The position numbers were made by a program, and so were the translations under genes. A stretch of DNA of 64,000 bases, from NCBI GenBank assembly GCA_963682025.1, contig OY821517.1, forward strand, positions 295,414,344 through 295,478,343. Reading direction: 5' to 3'. Below are positions 12,454-22,959 of this stretch, in pieces; within the stretch, counting starts at the first letter, position 1, and every line of letters starts with the position of its first letter. The notes beneath the pieces are model-generated. The model worked only from the letters and a program-made list of their open reading frames with translations, was not told the origin of the DNA and did not search any database. The stretch comes from Cordilura impudica. Lineage: Eukaryota; Arthropoda; Insecta; Diptera; Scathophagidae.

Positions 12454-12986
12454 TTACAACATCTCTGTTCTTTTCAGGTTTAATTGCACATTGATATGAA
12501 TAAATTCTGGAATTGTTTTCTTTCCTCGTTCCAAGAATTGTTTAGGGCTGTAAGAATTGGTTTTGTAATTATTCTCTCCTTGCAGAGTCATCCTTCCCTT
12601 CCCTTTTTTTTCTATAATCATTCGCTTTGAAGGTTTAAATTGGAAATGAATTTCACCTGGTGCTTTCATTACAGGAGCTACAGCAGTTTTCCAGTCAAAT
12701 ACAGGAACCTTTCCCAACTTTCCGTGATGTACAGAATTCGTTAAACAAATCCCAGTATTCGCTTAGCTTTATTATCGTATCTTTTTTTTTTAATTTTTTT
12801 GAATCCTACCGAACATCCAATCGGGAGGCATGAGTGAATGCCCAACTGCAGGATAAGTTATTGTAAACAGTGATATTCTTATTATCACAGAACATTTGTA
12901 TGTCCTGAATATCTGACAAGATTTTATTTTAAAAAATAGAAGCGATTTCATTGGATCTTTTATATCTTTCATGGTCAGTCCATGTA
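12454..12986 (-). pseudogene. Decayed transposon-type protein (DUF7869-like), C-terminal part
   Basis: On the minus strand, KRSNEIASIF precedes, in a shifted frame, GHSLMPPDWMFGRIQK. The order RGSNEIAS ... GHSxxPxDxxFGxIE is one I associate with a multicopy arthropod protein domain (DUF7869-type) found in transposon-like genes. A further frame at 12454-12717 (GKVPVFDWKTAVAP, then FQFKPSKRMII) would be its C-terminus. Frameshifts and stops break it. A DD41D mariner is inserted at 12986, and bases after 14297 appear to continue it. The family name is from memory and needs a search. Confidence 0.45.
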
Positions 12987-14295
12987 AAGGGTCCGCCAAA
13001 TAACTTTCTTTTTTTGAAAATGCTATAAAAAAAAACTACTGAACATTATCTCAAATTTCTTTTTTTATTTGAAAGTACAATCCTTCCGATTAATAATGGA
13101 AAGTAGTTTCATTCAAATGGCTGCCTCGGCTGGCCATGCAGTAGCCTACACGATCGGTCCAATTTTTAAGCACATTATCGATTGTGTGCAGCTGTATTTC
13201 ACCAATGGCTTCACGAATATTGTCGTTTAAAGCGTCAATTGTCTCTGGATTGTTGGCGTAATACTTATCTTTGAGGGCACCCCAAAAATAATAGTCCAAC
13301 GGTATCAAATCGCAGCTCCGAGGTGGCCAAACGACATCAGCTCTGCGGCTGAGAATGCGATCTTCAAAAACAGGGCGCAAAACATCGAGTGTAGCTTCGG
13401 CTGTGTGGCACGTAGCGCCGTCCTGTTGAAACCAAATGTTGCCAATATCCTCCTCTTCAATTTTTGTGAACAAAAATTCGTTCAACATGGCCCGATAACG
13501 ATCGCCATTGACTGTATCGGCCACTCCTTGCTCATTTTCGAAGAAAAATGGCCCAATTATGCCTCTGGACCAAAATCCGCACCAAACAGTGACTCGTTTT
13601 GGGTGTATCGGCTTTTCAATGTATGCGTGCGCGTTTTCTGTGCCCCAAATGCGACAATTTTGCTTGTTTACATACCCGCCAAGATCAAAATGAGCTTTAT
13701 CTGAAAAGATGATTTTTTTTTATTGGCAAAATCGGCATCTTCTGTAAGTCGTTCGCAGGCCCACTTAGCGAAGCGAAAACGCATTGGATGGTCAGTTGGC
13801 TTTAACTCCTTAACCAATTGGACTTTTTATGGCGTCATACCAAGGTCTTTATGCAAAATTCGTCTCAATGATGCGTCCGAAATGTTCAATTCTTGAGAAC
13901 GACGGTGAATTGATGTTGATGGCGCTTCATGCACACTTTCTGCCACAGCAGCAATATTCTCGGGTGTACGCTCTGTTTTTGGCTTTTCACGCTTTGGTTT
14001 ATCGATGAGGATGCCAGTTTCTTTCACTTTTTTCACAAGATAACGAACATACGAAGCTGACGGTGCTTCTCTTCTTCCAAAATCCGTAAGCAATTTTCGC
14101 ACACATTCTGCAACATTACCATGATTTTCAAAGTAATGTCGTAATATTTCCCAGCGTTGTTCAAGCGTATACACAACCATATTCGTTCAGCGGAAGGATA
14201 AAACTAATTATCTGTCAAATCAGACATGAGCTAAGTGTTACCATTCACGAAATAAGCACTAGTTGAAAAAAAAAACGTTAGGTGTGCGGACCCTT
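12987..14295 (-). mobile_element. mariner-type element, DD41D group, near-complete
   Basis: Terminal inverted repeats start AAGGGTCCGC at both ends (12987 on the plus strand; complement ending at 14295), and each is flanked by the TA target duplication (12985-12986 and 14296-14297). Length is 1309 bp, usual for mariners. It carries one transposase gene on the minus strand with few lesions, so it is a fairly recent insertion. Confidence 0.88.
13090..14180 (-). pseudogene. DD41D mariner transposase, two lesions seen
   Basis: Start ATG at 14180 opens MVVYTLEQRWEILRHYFENH, a helix-turn-helix DNA-binding region. The central part follows (KPKREKPKTERTPEN, then SLRRILHKDLGMTP). The catalytic domain shows DKAHFDLGGYVNKQ, WCGFWSRGIIGPFFFE, the second acid in QQDGATCHT, and the third in PPRSCDLIPLDYYFWG. 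Forty-one residues separate the second Asp from the Asp of PLD, which defines DD41D. The C-terminus ends SHLNETTFHY. Two breaks are seen: an in-frame TAA just after GMTP (about 13827) and a frameshift in an A-run near 13715-13730. Together they leave three open blocks. No other stop was noticed. Confidence 0.85.
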
Positions 14296-14297
14296 TA

Positions 14298-14866
14298 TAT
14301 ACAAACTTAACCAGGATTCTGTGCACTTGTAGAATTTCACTCACAGATTGTGAAATTAAATAAATAAAGTTGTCTCCTATAATATGCCGATCGGTCCGGG
14401 ATGCACGGCAACACTAGGTTTTTTGGCAGTGGGCTTGAGGACAGATGGACCCTCTTCTTTTTTAAGCATTGAATAAAACACATAGATAGATGGATAGGTA
14501 AATTGCAATATTAATTTTGAAAAATAATGCGATAGGATAATTTCAGCAATTAAAAACTTAACAATTAATATAAAGTGAAATTAATAAAAATAATGTTTTG
14601 AAACTTCAAACAGTGAACCAGCGACCTTTGCTACGAAACATGCAATGAGATAATTTTTAAAATAACTTGTAAATGGAACAAACTAGTTTTGCTACTAACT
14701 GCAATTTTAGGTTACAAAAAAAAAAAAAAAAAAAAAACATGGAAAAATACGTGCATTGATACAATCAGTATATTTCTTCTCATAAAGCGCCAAAAGAACT
14801 GCCAGAATCAATTGTCATCTCGTTTTTCCAATTTTGGTAACGAACGAGTTTTGCATCTCAGGTACT
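14298..14866. other. No gene recognised
   Basis: The first 50 bp may continue the gene interrupted by the mariner. The rest is AT-rich, with a poly-A run at about 14717-14738. Confidence 0.4.
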
Positions 14867-15385
14867 CAAGTAACAAAATTATAGTCGGACTATACAATAC
14901 CATTCCAATTAATTGGATATAGAAAAGAAGCATAAACTAAATTTGAGTGGCATTGTGCAACGTATATGTTTTTTGATGGATTTAAGTGAAGATCGGCAAG
15001 CAGCTTTATATAAGGCCTATGACTAAGAATTTCCCTACAAGGTTTTTTTTCTTGACTACTGATTAATGGGTGTAATAAATACACACAAACTGATTTTGAC
15101 CGAGTTCTATATGATGGTTAGGAGATCTTAGGTAATTTATGTCGATCTCGTAGGGGTCATTCATACGGGGACTAGGCCAGAACATGCGCCTATTTTTACG
15201 AATTTGAATAGAGTCGTATGGCCGATTAAAGCTTATACACAAAATTTAACCAAAATCTATTTATATTTGCGATCTGTAGTTTAGACAGACCGACCGACGG
15301 AAGGAGTGACAGACATCGCTAAATCGACTCATAAAATGAATTTGAGTCGATCGGTATATTAAGAGATGAGTCTAGGTCAGATATT
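14867..15385 (+). repeat. ~800-bp repeat, partial copy
   Basis: It begins CAAGTAACAAAATTATAGTC and runs to TGAGTCTAGGTCAGATATTT. The terminal CACATAGTGGTATAGGG block is missing and there is an internal deletion near 14890. Confidence 0.65.
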
Positions 15386-16099
15386 TTATTAAAATTTATA
15401 ACACATCCGGTAGTCAAGAACAATATATTACTGTGCTCAAATGAAAAGGTGGTTTTTTTTAATAAAAAGTTATAAACATTTTAGTTAAATTTTGGTCAGT
15501 TTTTTAATCTTTGTTGTGTTTTTTAAGCTTGTCAGACCTATGTTTTCCTTTGTGTTTTCCACGTTTCGTCAATTATTTATTGACTTTTTTAAGAGACGTC
15601 TATTTAAAATATAAAACAATATGTTAAAACAATAATTTAACACCAAAAATATATTTCAAACGTCGCACAGTGGACCATTTAACGAGAAGGCGGTCAAAAA
15701 TCTATAACTTTTGATTGGATTGGAATTTTGATATGCGGTTTTTTTTGTTTGGTAGGGGAGACTTTAGCCTCTCAGTTTTGCTATAAAACGTAATTCTCGA
15801 CCGAAAATAAAAAAAGTTACGGAGGGTTTAAAATACATTTTCATTTGTAGTTGAATTTTAGTACAAAAGTGAAGTGTTAAAAGGTAAAAAAAGGTTTTTT
15901 TTTTAATATAAAGTCTTATTTTTTCAGTTAATTTTACAACTAATACTTTTTAAAAATTTTTTAAGTTAATTTTTTCAGAAAATGCCAAACTTTGGCCGCC
16001 GTAAACTTTTTAGACACAAGGGCCAAAGGTTTTTTTTTTTTTTTTTGAAAGATCCCGAGTTAAAATATAATTTATTAAGCAGCGAACGTAAAAGTTACC

Positions 16100-16634
16100 T
16101 TATATTGGTTCAAGATAGAGAAGTTTCAATGAAAAATCCTTAATAATTCTTTGAGAAATTTCTTCATTGATATTCTCCAGCTTGCGCCTTCGAGATCTTT
16201 CACTACATCCGTCAATTGGTTTTGCTGGTCTCCAGTTTGCGCCTTCGAGATCTTTCACTACATCCGTCAATTGGTTTTGCTGGTCGACCCTTTTTTCCAC
16301 TTTCGTTGGCAGTTGTAGATGCACTCTCAAAATTAAGTTCCTTTATTAACCAGTCTTGGTAACGTTTGTATATCTTTGCCTTGCTATGAGAGCATTCAAT
16401 GTACCGTCTTTTCAAATTCGATGCAAAATAAGTAATTTTTCCTTTGTGCATTTCAATGTCTTCTAGGTTACAATTCTTAAAGAAGTCGTTGCTCACTATG
16501 TGCAAAATTACATCGTCTACATCATTTCGTTGAAAATAAATATCTGCCAGATCTCTGTAACAGTACTTAGCCATTGCACAAATTGTAATGAATAATAATT
16601 GTGGAAACATTATTATAAATACTCTTTCTTGCAA
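16100..16634 (-). pseudogene. Transib transposase N-terminal fragment
   Basis: The likely start is MAKYCYRDLADIYF within an open frame that begins at 16634. A stretch of about 90 residues rich in Lys and Arg (KRRYIECSHSKAKIYKRYQD) leads to GKKGRPAKPIDGCSERSRRR, a GRPxKxF-SERxKRR type motif that I associate with Transib and related cut-and-paste transposases. The frame is then disrupted by a 55-bp tandem duplication. The catalytic RAG1-like core expected downstream is absent between here and the terminal repeat at 15666. The family assignment rests mainly on the element's ends; the protein piece is consistent with it. Confidence 0.6.
16178..16287 (-). repeat. 55-bp tandem duplication in the Transib frame
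   Basis: Two near-identical copies starting CAGCTTGCGCCTTCGAG (16178) and CAGTTTGCGCCTTCGAG (16233), each ending TTGGTTTTGCTGGTC. Fifty-five is not a multiple of three, so the duplication repeats the KPIDGCSERSRRRKLE coding segment in a second frame. Confidence 0.85.
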
Positions 16635-16974
16635 TTATGTAAAATAAAAATATTTATCTTTTATTACCACTTTTAGAAGCATAAAAACCCACACCCTAAC
16701 CCCTTTTAAAAGGTGAAGCATACCTGCTCATATCTTAAAGGGCTATGTCGCAATAGTTTTTTTTTTACCATTTACCTGTTATTTAAATTGTTTCCCATTT
16801 TGTCAGGTATTTAAACTATATAACTCTAATTCAGACTATTAATGTTTTTGAAAGATACCTATGTAAATGTACCTGTAACAATTAAGCGCATTATATCTCA
16901 ACCCTTTTTTATAAGTATATAACAACTTCTGACAACTCTACCGACACGCAAAAAAATACACCGCGGTGCACCGG

Positions 16975-17150
16975 TACGACCAATTTTTGTATTCATAACA
17001 CTCAGACGGACGGACGGATATCGTTTAATCGACTCAGAAAGTGTTTTTGAGTCGATCCGTATAATAAAAGATGGATAAAGGTCCAGTATTTTTCGCAGTT
17101 ACAAACATCAGCGCAAACTTAATATATCCTAACCACATAGTGGACAACTT
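16975..17150 (+). repeat. Fragment of the ~800-bp repeat inside Transib
   Basis: It contains CAGACGGACGGACGGATATC, ATCGACTCAGAAAGTG, ATAATAAAAGATGG and ends CCACATAGTGG. Only the 3' portion of the family is present. Confidence 0.65.
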
Positions 17151-17393
17151 TTGTATTCATAAATTTTGCAGAAAATATCTAACCTTGGGTCAGAAAAATT
17201 GTTCTGGTGCACACGGGCGGAAACTGGAGGGTGTATAATGGGGTATAGTAGTGTAGGGTAGGGTTCGGACTATAGAAGAGTGCAAGATTTTTTCTGACTG
17301 CTTTTGACTGGCAGGAGTTATGCTCTATTAAGTAGGAGATTTTCGGAAAATTTGGACCTTTTAAAAAAAATTTTTTTTTAAATTTCGGAATGA

Positions 17394-17547
17394 CTCAGAC
17401 CCAGTCTTTGAGATATCAGTTAAACCTAGTTTTGTTAAACCCAGAATTTAATCATCAATTCCTTTATGAATTTGGATATGTCTGAAAAAATTAATTCTCG
17501 GTTTAACTAAACTAGGTTTAACTGACGTCTCAAAAACTGGGCCTCAG
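17394..17547. repeat. 154-bp foldback element
   Basis: The two halves are inverted copies. CAGTTAAACCTAGTTTTGTT at about 17416 pairs with AACTAAACTAGGTTTAACTG near 17503-17525, and CCCAGTCTTTGAGA pairs with CTCAAAAACTGGG. Arms are about 55 bp with a roughly 40-bp centre. It could extrude as a hairpin. Flanks share TGA. No coding. Confidence 0.7.
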
Positions 17548-18049
17548 TGATTTTACATTTTTAACTTTAATAGTGTGGAAGCCACAAAATTATACAAAAT
17601 TTATTTCACTTCAACATCTTTTAAATCAAAAAAGTTACAGTCATTCAAAATACTGAGGAAGCCCATTTTCGAAGACTCTGTTCGCTGTGATATAGTTGAG
17701 ATAGAGCCGCAATTTTTTGGCTCCCGAGGTTTACTGGTATTTACTTTCAAATGAATAACATAACTTTAAAATCGGTAACAAAAAAAAAAAATGATTTTTG
17801 GCCGCCTTCTCAAAATATGGTCCACTGTGCGTCGGGAGAAAATTGTAAACCTTAGTTTACATTAAAATTGAGACCTAACCAGCCGTTTTTTTTAGAAAAA
17901 TTTTTGCCAAAAGCTAAAAATTAAATGCCTATATTTCATTTACTTACAGTAACATAAATATTTTTAAATCACATTTAAATTAATTTTATTTTACATTAAA
18001 CATAAAAAACATAAAACATTTAACATAAAATTTTTTAATAAACACGGCC

Positions 18050-18380
18050 TAAAATATAATATCACAGTAAATTTCATCGAATGGCAACGCTGTAGCTAGA
18101 GTTGATGTTATTAGTATAGTTCATAGTTGTGTTTATGTTTTTCTGTGTTCTTAGACTTTCCACTGTGTACCTCTTCCCCTCATTGTTTACTTTATCTAGA
18201 ATTTCAATATTGTCAAAATTAGCTGTGTGTTTAGTTATGTGCATAGCTAATGCACTTGTCTCTCTCCCCTTAATAATGTAATTTTTATGCTCAATCATTC
18301 TCGTTTCCACACTTCGTTTAGTTGTTCCAATGTATATCAAATTGCAGCATTCTTTTTCATTCCCCCCCGCAAATTTTTAT
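18050..18380 (-). pseudogene. Penelope-like element, GIY-YIG endonuclease fragment
   Basis: Minus-strand reading gives ECCNLIYIGTTKRSVETRM, then EHKNYI, SALAMHITKH, FDNIEILDKV, KRYTVESL and INTTMNYTNNIN. The order YIG-T-KR-R-EHK-SAL-H-FDN-I-L-KR-ES-I matches the C-terminal GIY-YIG endonuclease of Penelope-like retroelements. No Penelope reverse transcriptase was found next to it. Its upstream side abuts the end of a mariner relic at about 18380. The frame is open, but this is only about a tenth of a full element. Confidence 0.7.
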
Positions 18381-18384
18381 TTAT

Positions 18385-19160
18385 CTTTCGAAATCAATTT
18401 CATTACCCTCCAATTAATACTCTTCCGATGCAATACATTTATTATCGAAACAGTTGTTAAAGTCGATTTCAATAATGGCCTTCAAAGCGCACGGCGATTC
18501 GGCTTTTATCGCCTTAATCGACACAAAACAGAGTCCCGAAGTGGTATTTGGGTTTATAGAATAGCTAGAAGTCAAAATGGTAATAGTCAGGCGAATATGG
18601 TTGTTGTGGACCGATATGAGTCGAAGTTTGTATGAAATGGTCTCCAAAAACCATGGTTTGCCTGCCACGATGCTGGCTTCTTTTTGCGATGCACAACACT
18701 CAACTCAAGGTTGGCCGCGCGGAAGGTATTCCTAATCGAACGATAACATGATAATTAACATGACCTTTTCGGTTATGCTTAAGCTATGGCACGATATTCA
18801 GTTGGCTGATCAATTATTTCGGAATTATAGACATAGAAACAAGTCTTACCACCCGCATTGATAATTTTCACTTTGTTCTGGTTGTTAGAAAGCATTATTT
18901 CAGAGATGTTATTGCGATGCAATTTTTTTTTTAAATATGTTACTTTTTGGAACCAATCGAAATTTGAACATAGTGTTGACTGATTCCTTTGAAATATCTA
19001 CAGTTTCAGCAAGTTCTCTGATTGTCAATCGACGATTTTTGTGCACTAATTCTTTGATTGTTCATCAGTTTTTGTTTTTCTCATCCGAGGTTCTCTTTGT
19101 CAAATAGTTCCTTCTTGGAACTGTTCCAATCAATACTCCCTTCTTGCAACTGTTTGTACA
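18385..19160 (-). pseudogene. mariner transposase relic
   Basis: On the minus strand the helix-turn-helix stretch NRRLTIRELAETVDISKESV is intact. It is followed, with frameshifts, by VKIINAGGKTCFYVY (where ITGDETWVYGY is expected), remnants of the YSPDL box, then SPCALKAIIEIDFNNCF and a last stretch matching the usual mariner C-terminus. The first catalytic Asp region is degraded. The pattern fits the mariner group with VSKNRRLTIRELAEE-type HTH and differs from the copies at 20825-24471 and 30631-31891. An old, inactive copy. Confidence 0.6.
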
Positions 19161-20824
19161 CATTTTTCTCGTATTGAAAAATAGAAATACAAAAACATGA
19201 AATTTCGAACAAAAATGACTTTCAAAAAGCACTTTAGAGGAGTACTTTAGAGGAGCACTTTAGTTTGAAAAGTCGCTCTTTCATGTGGAAATCATTAATG
19301 CCCACCCATCACACAAAAATAAAAAAAGTAAGATTCAGTCTAGGCCGACAAGCAATCTATTAAGAATCGTATGTCCAAAAATATTCAATCCCAAGCTTAG
19401 GAAATATTTTAGAAAATATTCATGAACTTAACTTCAGAGAGATTGTTATCCATTTAGGAAACAATATTTCCAATCCAATACCTGATTAATCAAAGTAAAT
19501 TGTTCATGAATTGAATTAAAGTATCTTTCGTTATACGACTGACTACATCCATATATACTAGTATGTATGTATAAATGCCGTTACTTAGTTTCCTCAAAGA
19601 AAAAGGAAAGAACAATTCGATTTCTTTGGTCCAGCATATAATTAGATGATTTTATATTCTGCAGAAACAAATTAAGGTTTGTATGATTTATTCAATTACT
19701 ATCCAAGCCGCATCAAACACAAAGAAATCTGCAAGAACATTAAAAAAAAAAAAATAAAAAACACGGGCAATAAAATTTCCAAAAAATATGTACTTAATTC
19801 AAAATAACGTAATTTGTGTATGAGAAGCAAGTGACTGTTATCTTTTATCTTCTTTTGTTTTCACCTGCGTTAAGAAAAAAAAAGCAGAACAGCATTCATT
19901 ATATCTTTTTGAAGGGAGCGAGCCACTGTGGGTTGATCTTAAACGAAAACGAAATAAAATCGTGATTTTTTCATTTTAACTGAATGTTCAAATATACTGG
20001 TGTGTGTTAGGAACTGATACATTTATGTTCATTTTTTATTTATTTAGTTTTTTTTTTGGTGTTGAATTGTTATATTTGTGTTTTTTTATTTTTTAATTTT
20101 TGCACATCTTTATATACTCAAACAATTGGCAAAACAAAAATGAAAACAAACTCAATGTTTAACCAAAAAATGTTGCTCCTCCAAACCGTTATGTTTTGCT
20201 TACAAAAATTTTTGTTGTTGTTGTATATATTTTAATTCTTATATCATTTCGACCTATATTTGTGTACGATGATGAACGCGAAAGAGATGATGTAGCGCCT
20301 ACAAAAGTACTTTAATTTGTTACATTTTGATCTTGAAAAATCGTTCCGTTTTACATAATTACCTTCTCATTTTTAGTATATAAGACACAAAAAGTGATCT
20401 GTGTGGCAGCAGTGTCAATAATTATTGATTTTGGCTTCATCCCTGTAAAGCCGAGTATTCTGTGAGAGTAGATTTTCGGCTTGGGAATTGACAGGATTTC
20501 ATAATACGATCTTTCGAAATGATCTTCCAGGCAAAATTTCAGCCCAGCTGTGTGAAGTATGTATATAAAAACAATTAAAGCTCTATGAGCTTCAGAAAAG
20601 TCTCTTAGATCCAATAGTACTGGATGAGGTCATTAAAATACATGCGAAATAATAATAAACCAAAGTGTGAATGTTGGATCTTTTTCACAGCAACTTTGTT
20701 TTATACTTTATATCGGATGTGTTTATTATATTGGGACTATATCCAAAAATGGTCCAATCCAGGCAAGAATTAGTGAGAGTAATTATATATTCCAATAACA
20801 TATAAAATCTAAATATGAATAATA
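19161..20824. other. Mostly unrecognised AT-rich DNA
   Basis: A minus-strand frame at 20351-20614 (MDLRDFSEAHRALIVFIY) shows no domain I know. A fragment of the ~800-bp repeat (ATATTGGGACTATATCCAAA) lies near 20720-20790. No RNA gene seen. Confidence 0.4.
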
Positions 20825-21084
20825 TGAGAGCGGACTTATTTTATAAAAACAATTTTTCTCAACATAGTCTTCTTCTAGCTCAATATACTTTGTCAAATGT
20901 TCATCCAAATTTAGTTAGGATTTCTCAATATCTTTAAAATAGGTATTTTTTTGTTGGAGACAAATCTTTATTGACGAGCCATTTAGGTTTGCAAAAGAAG
21001 AGAGGCTAAGTCCGAAAAACACGGCGAATTTGTAGCCCATGGCGACTACACACGTGTGCATCCATTCATGGTCTTGATGAAAAT

Positions 21085-22937
21085 GAACTTTCGTCGTTAG
21101 GTTAGGTTAGGTTAGGTTAGGTTGATAAGAGGAGCTATGTATACACATAGCTCATATCCGTTATGTCTGGATATACACCTAAGCCAGTAGGTCGGCTTGT
21201 TGTGCGCACTACATCTATACTTTCCGGTTATCTACCCCTCTTACTAACTTAGAAATTCGGTCTCATCAGCAAATTTCCTGAGTATTTTCCAGCTTATCCC
21301 CCTTAGACCCGTCAGGCCTGGTAAGATGTCGCTGGATAGATATCTGACCCTTGTTCTCGCAAATGCAGGACAGTAACATAGGTAGTGTTCTTGGGTTTCG
21401 TCATCCTCTCCGCAAGCTCTACAAACGGCTGATTCCGCCCGTCCTATACGGTATAGGTGAGCCCTCAGCTCAGAGTGTCCAGTGAGGATGCCAATTACCC
21501 TACTAAGTTCTACCCTATTCAGATTCAGGATCTCCCTTGTTCTTGTTGTGTTGGGAGAACCCCATAATATTTTTGTAACCTTACCCACTCATTCTCTTCC
21601 CAATTTGAAACATGTGAACTGGTCGCCCAGTCTGCCAGTTCCAATTTGAGAGACTTGAAAGGTATTGGGTTTTCCAAATTTACTCTTTCCAGGAAAGGTC
21701 CCTTCCTGGCCAGTTTGTCAGCAATCTCATTTCCCATTATACCACTGTGTCCTGGGATCCAAACGATTTCAAGTCTGCCTCTTCTGGAGAAGTTTGAAAT
21801 CTCCTCCTTACACTCGAGGATAGTCCTTGATCTAGTTTTGTCTGCAGATATCGCTCTGATAGCCGCTAGACAGTCCGTAAATATTTTCACGTCTCCGGGA
21901 CTTGGGGAATCCCGTGCATTAATATACCTAATACATTCCTTTATCGCCACCAATTCAGCCTGAGTTGTGGTCCGGAACACGGAGGTATACCCCTGTGGAA
22001 CGGTCCTTATCGTAGAAACCTATCCCAGTCTTACCATGCAGACTAGAAGCGTCCGTATAGTAATGTGACCCTGGAAGGTTCTGTAGAATATTCCCGTTCA
22101 TCCAACTTTCCCTGTCTGGTATCCGTATACTGCAGGGTATATCTGTTGACACTTCCGCGATTCTATCACAGCTAATCTTCAATGTGTTGAGTCCCGGATT
22201 TTTTTCTAAAATATTCTGGTGTCTGGTCATGTGGTCGGTGATATATTCCCCTGTTACCCTTAGTCGTAACATGGCCAGAGCTGCCTCATATTTAATTCTA
22301 ATCTCGATTGGGTGTATAGATAGAATATTCTCTAAAGCCCTCGTAGATGTAGTCCTTATTGCACCACTGATTCCTATGCAACAGAGACGCTGTATCTTTT
22401 GGAGTGGTTTAATGTAACATTTCCTGTTCATTGATGTCCATATGACTATGGATGCGTAGGTTAGAATAGGTCTAACGACGCTTGTGTACAGCCAATATGT
22501 CATCTTCGGGTTTAAACCCCATTTTGAGCTTATAGCCCTTCTGCAGATGGCCCATATACGATGAGCCTTCGCGACCCTGCTCTCGATGTGGTTTTTCCAA
22601 GTAAGTTTTTTATCGAGAATCACCCCAAGGTATTGCACCGTCTGTGTGATTCTAATCGTTTTGCCCTGGAAGCGAGGTTCATCAAAGTCCATTATTTTCG
22701 TCTTCCTTGTAAAGAGGCATATTTCAGTTTTCTCTGGGTTCACATTCAAACCCCTCGGTTGTGCCCAGTCATATGCTATTTCGAGTGCATTCGATGCCCT
22801 CCTACATAAATCTCTAGGATCTTTCCCCCTTAATAGTATCGCTACGTCGTCTGCGTAGCAGACAGGTTGGAAACCTTTATTGGCTAGAATCCTTAGCAGA
22901 CTGTTTATAGTGGTCACCCAGAGAACTTTCGTCGTTA
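21085..22937 (-). mobile_element. I-like LINE with 15-bp target duplication and TTAGG tail
   Basis: GAACTTTCGTCGTTA occurs at 21085-21099 and 22923-22937, bracketing the element. Its 3' end (left side here) is five copies of TTAGG on the plus strand (21097-21121), that is a CCTAA tail on the element's own strand. The tail overlaps the duplication by three bases. The 5' end is truncated within the reverse transcriptase. Inserted into a mariner relic. Confidence 0.9.
21244..22917 (-). pseudogene. I-like LINE ORF2 C-terminal half: RT, RNase H, zinc knuckle
   Basis: The first frame (22917-21955) has the reverse transcriptase catalytic box CYADDVAILLRGK, then YLGVILDKKLTWKNH and YTDASSLHGKTGIGFYDKD, the start of RNase H. 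The second frame (21980-21525) continues with TQAELVAIKECI, FTDCLAAI and PGHSGIMGNEIADKLARKG. The third (21588-21244) ends with IGILTGHSELRAHL and the CRACGEDDETQEHYLCYC knuckle. Frames overlap, so only small shifts break it. RNase H after RT places it with the I/Loa group. Missing are the endonuclease, ORF1 and RT motifs before YADD. Confidence 0.88.
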
Positions 22938-22959
22938 AATCTGTCCAATAAGTTAGAAT

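Larger units (their letters stand above)
15661..17834 (-). mobile_element. Transib DNA transposon (RAG1-related superfamily), internally deleted
   Basis: Element bounds are 15666-17829. Both ends start with CACAGTGGACCAT, share GAGAAGGCGG and CAAAAATC further in, and are flanked by the same 5-bp duplication CGTCG (15661-15665 and 17830-17834). A CACWRTG terminus with a 5-bp GC-rich duplication of CGNCG type is the hallmark of Transib, whose transposase is related to RAG1. The first seven bases, CACAGTG, equal the V(D)J signal heptamer. Twenty-one bases further in, both ends carry a 9-mer ending CAAAAATC that matches the nonamer ACAAAAACC at 7 of 9 positions. At 2164 bp it is too short for a complete transposase gene; only an N-terminal fragment was found. 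Confidence 0.85.

Noticed and set aside
20351..20614. 87-residue minus-strand frame beginning MDLRDFSEAHRAL
   Set aside because: No recognised motif and no neighbouring exon; could be a chance frame or a fragment of an unknown element.
21097..21121. Telomere end (TTAGG repeats)
   Set aside because: Only five units, inside a 15-bp target duplication at the 3' end of a LINE.
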